NCBI GenBank assembly: GCA_017550145.1
Contig: JAFZQG010000004.1
Span: forward strand, 1-64,000
DNA from: Erysipelotrichaceae bacterium
GTDB lineage: Bacteria; Bacillota_I; Bacilli_A; Erysipelotrichales; Erysipelotrichaceae
Direction: 5' to 3'
Length of the DNA: 64,000 nucleotides
Shown one piece after another: positions 61,986 to 64,000 of the stretch. Position 1 is the stretch's first letter. Every line of letters begins with the position of its first letter. The notes under the pieces were generated by a model. The model ran no database searches. It worked only from the letters and a program-made list of their open reading frames with translations, and was not told where the DNA came from. Both the position numbers and the translations under genes were made by a program.

Positions 61986-62266
61986 ATACTGTCAAAAAAA
62001 ATTACTTTTACAGTTCGGCTTCGGGAATGACAAGTTTACCTTCAGCCTTACTGTCGATCGTTTTTAAATATAACCGATCAGGTAATTCTTCTTAACGCTC
62101 TTCCAATAATAATACAAAGACTTAAACCTTTATTATTGAAACCGCAGCATTCCGCAGTACAGGGTACTGCTTCCTGACTAATTTAATTTTATCACATTAT
62201 TTTCACAAAAAAGACCTGCCGCAAAACTTCTTTCCTACGAAAACGTTTAAGTTGATCAATTTATCA

Positions 62267-62272
62267 TATAAT
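62267..62272 (+). promoter_or_regulatory. -10 box giving a leaderless start for the THEP1-SWIM gene
   Basis: TATAAT, then 6 nt, then ATG at 62279. No ribosome site. AAACGTTT lies about 25 bp further upstream. Confidence 0.55.
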
Positions 62273-62278
62273 GTAATC

Positions 62279-63001
62279 ATGATCCTTCTAACAGGCATGC
62301 CAAATACGGGAAAATCGACTGCCATCATGTCGTTGATTGACCTTTTAGGCAGAGACAGATGCGGCGGTTTCTACACCAAAGAGATCCTCAAAGACGGACA
62401 GAGAGTGGGTTTTAAAACTCATACTTTTTCCGGTAAAGAGTTTATACTGGCTCATGTGGACTTCCCTAAAGAATACGCAATCGAAGAATTCGGAGTCGAT
62501 CTTGTTTCTTTTGAGAATATCTGCATCGACGAAATACTTAACTGTGATAAGGAATATCTGATCATCGATGAAATAGGCTCCATGCAGCTATATTCCGAAA
62601 GATTCAAGAAACTGCTTTTGGATCTGCATAAGTCAGATCGTAAGATAATTGCGACGATCTGTATGATCGATACCGATTTTACAGCCGTATATAAAGCTAT
62701 TAATAAGGATAATTTATATACACTCGATCTGAATAACCGTGATGAGATGCCGTTTATCCTGGCTGAAAGGATAAATAGGGATGATGAACTGTATTTATCG
62801 AAATTAAAGCTGTCATTGCTATACAATCGTGAACAAGATCGTTTTACTTACGAAGATGACAAAATCATCCTTCGTTCGACCCATGGAATAAGGACGATTA
62901 CGAAAGAAAATGACACCTATCACTGCACCTGTGACTACTATAAGGATCACGGGACCTGCAGTCATATCATGGCCGTTGTCAGAAACAGATACAATCATTA
63001 A
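62279..63001 (+). CDS. THEP1-type NTPase fused to a SWIM zinc finger
   Basis: 240 residues from the ATG at 62279. The NTPase_1/THEP1 domain (1 to about 165) has Walker A GMPNTGKST and Walker B YLIIDEIGSMQLYS. The C-terminal end carries a SWIM motif: C216-x-C218, eight residues, C227-x-H229. THEP1 proteins hydrolyse nucleoside triphosphates; SWIM fingers bind nucleic acids or proteins. The pairing is unusual and suggests an RNA- or DNA-linked role. An upstream TTG reading (62252) has no support. It diverges from the nucleoside-type operon. Confidence 0.8.
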   Translation: MILLTGMPNTGKSTAIMSLIDLLGRDRCGGFYTKEILKDGQRVGFKTHTFSGKEFILAHVDFPKEYAIEEFGVDLVSFENICIDEILNCDKEYLIIDEIGSMQLYSERFKKLLLDLHKSDRKIIATICMIDTDFTAVYKAINKDNLYTLDLNNRDEMPFILAERINRDDELYLSKLKLSLLYNREQDRFTYEDDKIILRSTHGIRTITKENDTYHCTCDYYKDHGTCSHIMAVVRNRYNH

Positions 63002-63036
63002 AACTGCCCCGGATTATATTCCAGGGCAGTTATTTT
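63002..63036. terminator. Terminator between the THEP1-SWIM and purD genes
   Basis: Stem AACTGCCC / GGGCAGTT with an inner GG / CC pairing; TATTTTATT follows on the plus strand. It may serve both converging genes. Confidence 0.75.
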
Positions 63037-63037
63037 A

Positions 63038-64000
63038 TTATTCGTTAATGGCTTTTAAAGCACGCTGGCCGATATCGTGACGGTAGTATTCGTTGTCGAA
63101 ATGTACCTTATCAACGACATTATAGGCATTCTCGATCGCTTCAGGAAGCGTCTTTCCGATGCCTGAGCAGCCTAATACTCGACCGCCGTTAGTCAGAAGC
63201 TTGCCTTCTTCGAGTTTCGCACCGGCGACAAATACCATATTTGATACTTCATCGGCGATAGTGATCTCATAACCCTTTTCGTAGTGTTCAGGATAACCGT
63301 CGGAAGCCATGATGACACATGCGGCATAACCGTCTTTGAACTTGACTTCGGTCTCAGCCAATGTTCCTTCAGTCGTAGCCTTCATGATAGTCAGCAGATC
63401 GCTGTCCAGCAAAGGTAAGACGACCTGTGTTTCCGGATCACCGAAACGGCTGTTGTATTCAACGACTTTCGGACCGTCTTTTGTAAGCATTAAACCGAAA
63501 TACAGACATCCTGTGAAGGTTCTTCCTTCCGCATTCAACGCGTTAATGGTCGGTAAGAAGATCTTTTCCATACAGGTATCCGCAACTTCTTTTGTATAGT
63601 AAGGATTCGGAGCGATGGTTCCCATACCGCCGGTATTGAGACCTTCATCGTTGTCATGAGCTCTCTTGTGGTCCATTGAAGATACCATCGGTTTTACGAC
63701 TTTACCATCGGTGAATGATAAGACGGTGATTTCCGGGCCTTCCATGAATTCTTCGATAACGATCTGGTTTCCGCTGGCACCGAACTGCTTGTCCATCATG
63801 ATGGATTTTACGGCTTCAGCTGCCTCTTCTCTGCTCATTGCGATAATGACACCTTTGCCTAATGCCAGTCCGTCAGCCTTAACAACAGTAGGGATCGGAC
63901 AGGTCTTCACATATTCCAGAGCTTTTTGTGCATCATCGAATGTTTCATAAGCAGCAGTCGGAATATTGTATTTCTTCATCAGATTCTTGGAGAAGACTTT
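63038..64000 (-). CDS. purD: Phosphoribosylamine--glycine ligase, N-terminus beyond the window
   Basis: 321 codons remain, about the last three quarters. The frame stays open to base 64000. ATP-grasp features are visible: DGLALGKGVIIA, IEEFMEGPEITVLSF, TGGMGTIAPNPYYT and YNSRFGDPETQVVLP, the last carrying metal ligands. It makes glycinamide ribonucleotide in purine synthesis. The Met at 63979 is internal (K-N-L-M-K context), not the start. It reads toward the THEP1-SWIM gene. Confidence 0.95.
   Translation of the reverse strand, partial: KVFSKNLMKKYNIPTAAYETFDDAQKALEYVKTCPIPTVVKADGLALGKGVIIAMSREEAAEAVKSIMMDKQFGASGNQIVIEEFMEGPEITVLSFTDGKVVKPMVSSMDHKRAHDNDEGLNTGGMGTIAPNPYYTKEVADTCMEKIFLPTINALNAEGRTFTGCLYFGLMLTKDGPKVVEYNSRFGDPETQVVLPLLDSDLLTIMKATTEGTLAETEVKFKDGYAACVIMASDGYPEHYEKGYEITIADEVSNMVFVAGAKLEEGKLLTNGGRVLGCSGIGKTLPEAIENAYNVVDKVHFDNEYYRHDIGQRALKAINE

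Larger units (their letters stand above)
61874..62278. promoter_or_regulatory. Divergent control region of the nucleoside-type operon and the THEP1-SWIM gene
   Basis: 405 bases. It holds the cre site (61971-61985), a TTTTCTTAAGAAAA palindrome (61944-61957), AAACGTTT at 61892-61899 and 62241-62248, AACGTT at 61908-61913, and a hairpin GCAGTAC / GTACTGC (62154-62170). On the minus strand a TTGACA lies 21 bp before TAAAAT, a poor spacing. No ORF or known riboswitch was recognised. Confidence 0.5.

Noticed and set aside
62138..62175. Hairpin region with a GGAAGCAG-like stretch that recalls the signal recognition particle RNA core
   Set aside because: The minus-strand text lacks the full GGTCAGGTCCGGAAGGAAGCAGC-type core and paired arms, so it was kept only as a hairpin.
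62241..62255. Second cre site next to the THEP1-SWIM start
   Set aside because: Three mismatches to the consensus; better described as an AAACGTTT motif.
1..64000. tRNA, rRNA, tmRNA or known riboswitches
   Set aside because: None could be recognised by eye in the intergenic regions; a covariance-model search would be decisive.

Overview
The window looks like chromosome from a low-to-mid GC Firmicute (Bacillota), most likely a gut-type anaerobe related to the Erysipelotrichia. This is an inference from gene content: AGGAGG-type ribosome sites, an LTA-synthase-like enzyme, lipoproteins, a lactose/cellobiose PTS permease, CcpA-type cre sites, an agmatine deiminase operon and no outer-membrane genes. 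No rRNA, tRNA or CRISPR was seen. About 50 genes are supported. The left edge is an IS30-like element and the right edge cuts purD.

Layout. 1-1502: IS30-like element. 1546-3045: zinc-ribbon protein of unknown function, with a paralogue at 36551-37705. 3354-4024: vapBC with a palindromic operator. 9753 down to 4098 (minus): agmatine deiminase, antiporter, putrescine carbamoyltransferase and carbamate kinase, followed by a PsiD/PSD-like pyruvoyl decarboxylase. 9869-20497: PepD, a glycogen synthase with an SCP2-like tail, a YhhN protein, a GH2 glycosidase, a PatB/MalY lyase, a TetR regulator, an RDD protein, a lone PTS EIIC and a Cys-rich KTR protein. 20741-25311: RuvX, an NlpC/P60 wall hydrolase, an HD-GYP protein and a membrane diguanylate cyclase. 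28279 down to 25371: YhhN, lipid kinase, DUF362 and deoxyribosyltransferase-like genes. 28461-29812: an Rpn-family nuclease gene broken by one amber codon, followed by tandem stand-alone copies of its C-terminal tail. 29910-39854: membrane and lipid enzymes, a GGDEF/EAL response regulator, an amino-acid permease fused to GGDEF, and an LTA-synthase-like protein behind two cre-like sites. 39958-49874: methyltransferase, lipoprotein, an unknown protein, a PnuC-like transporter, EF-P, SDR, a YnbB-type lyase, an MBL/beta-CASP RNase and a YwaF-like protein.

61873 down to 49981 (minus) reads as one long catabolic operon: a BMP-type nucleoside/sugar ABC importer, a PfkB kinase, two successive SIS-YjbQ gene pairs, a PRAI-like TIM barrel, a second PfkB kinase and a nucleoside hydrolase. 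A consensus cre site and AACGTT motifs lie upstream. The natural reading is import of a nucleoside-like compound, cleavage, phosphorylation and isomerisation of the sugar. The SIS/YjbQ/PRAI-like combination matches no pathway I can name and is the best candidate for an undescribed metabolic system.

The second strong candidate is the Rpn tail array, which resembles free-standing copies of the intragenic RpnS antitoxins known from E. coli. Other points of interest are four c-di-GMP proteins (one a permease-cyclase fusion), a THEP1-SWIM fusion, and a recurrent start architecture in which a -10 box ends 6-7 nt before an ATG with no Shine-Dalgarno, suggesting leaderless mRNAs.
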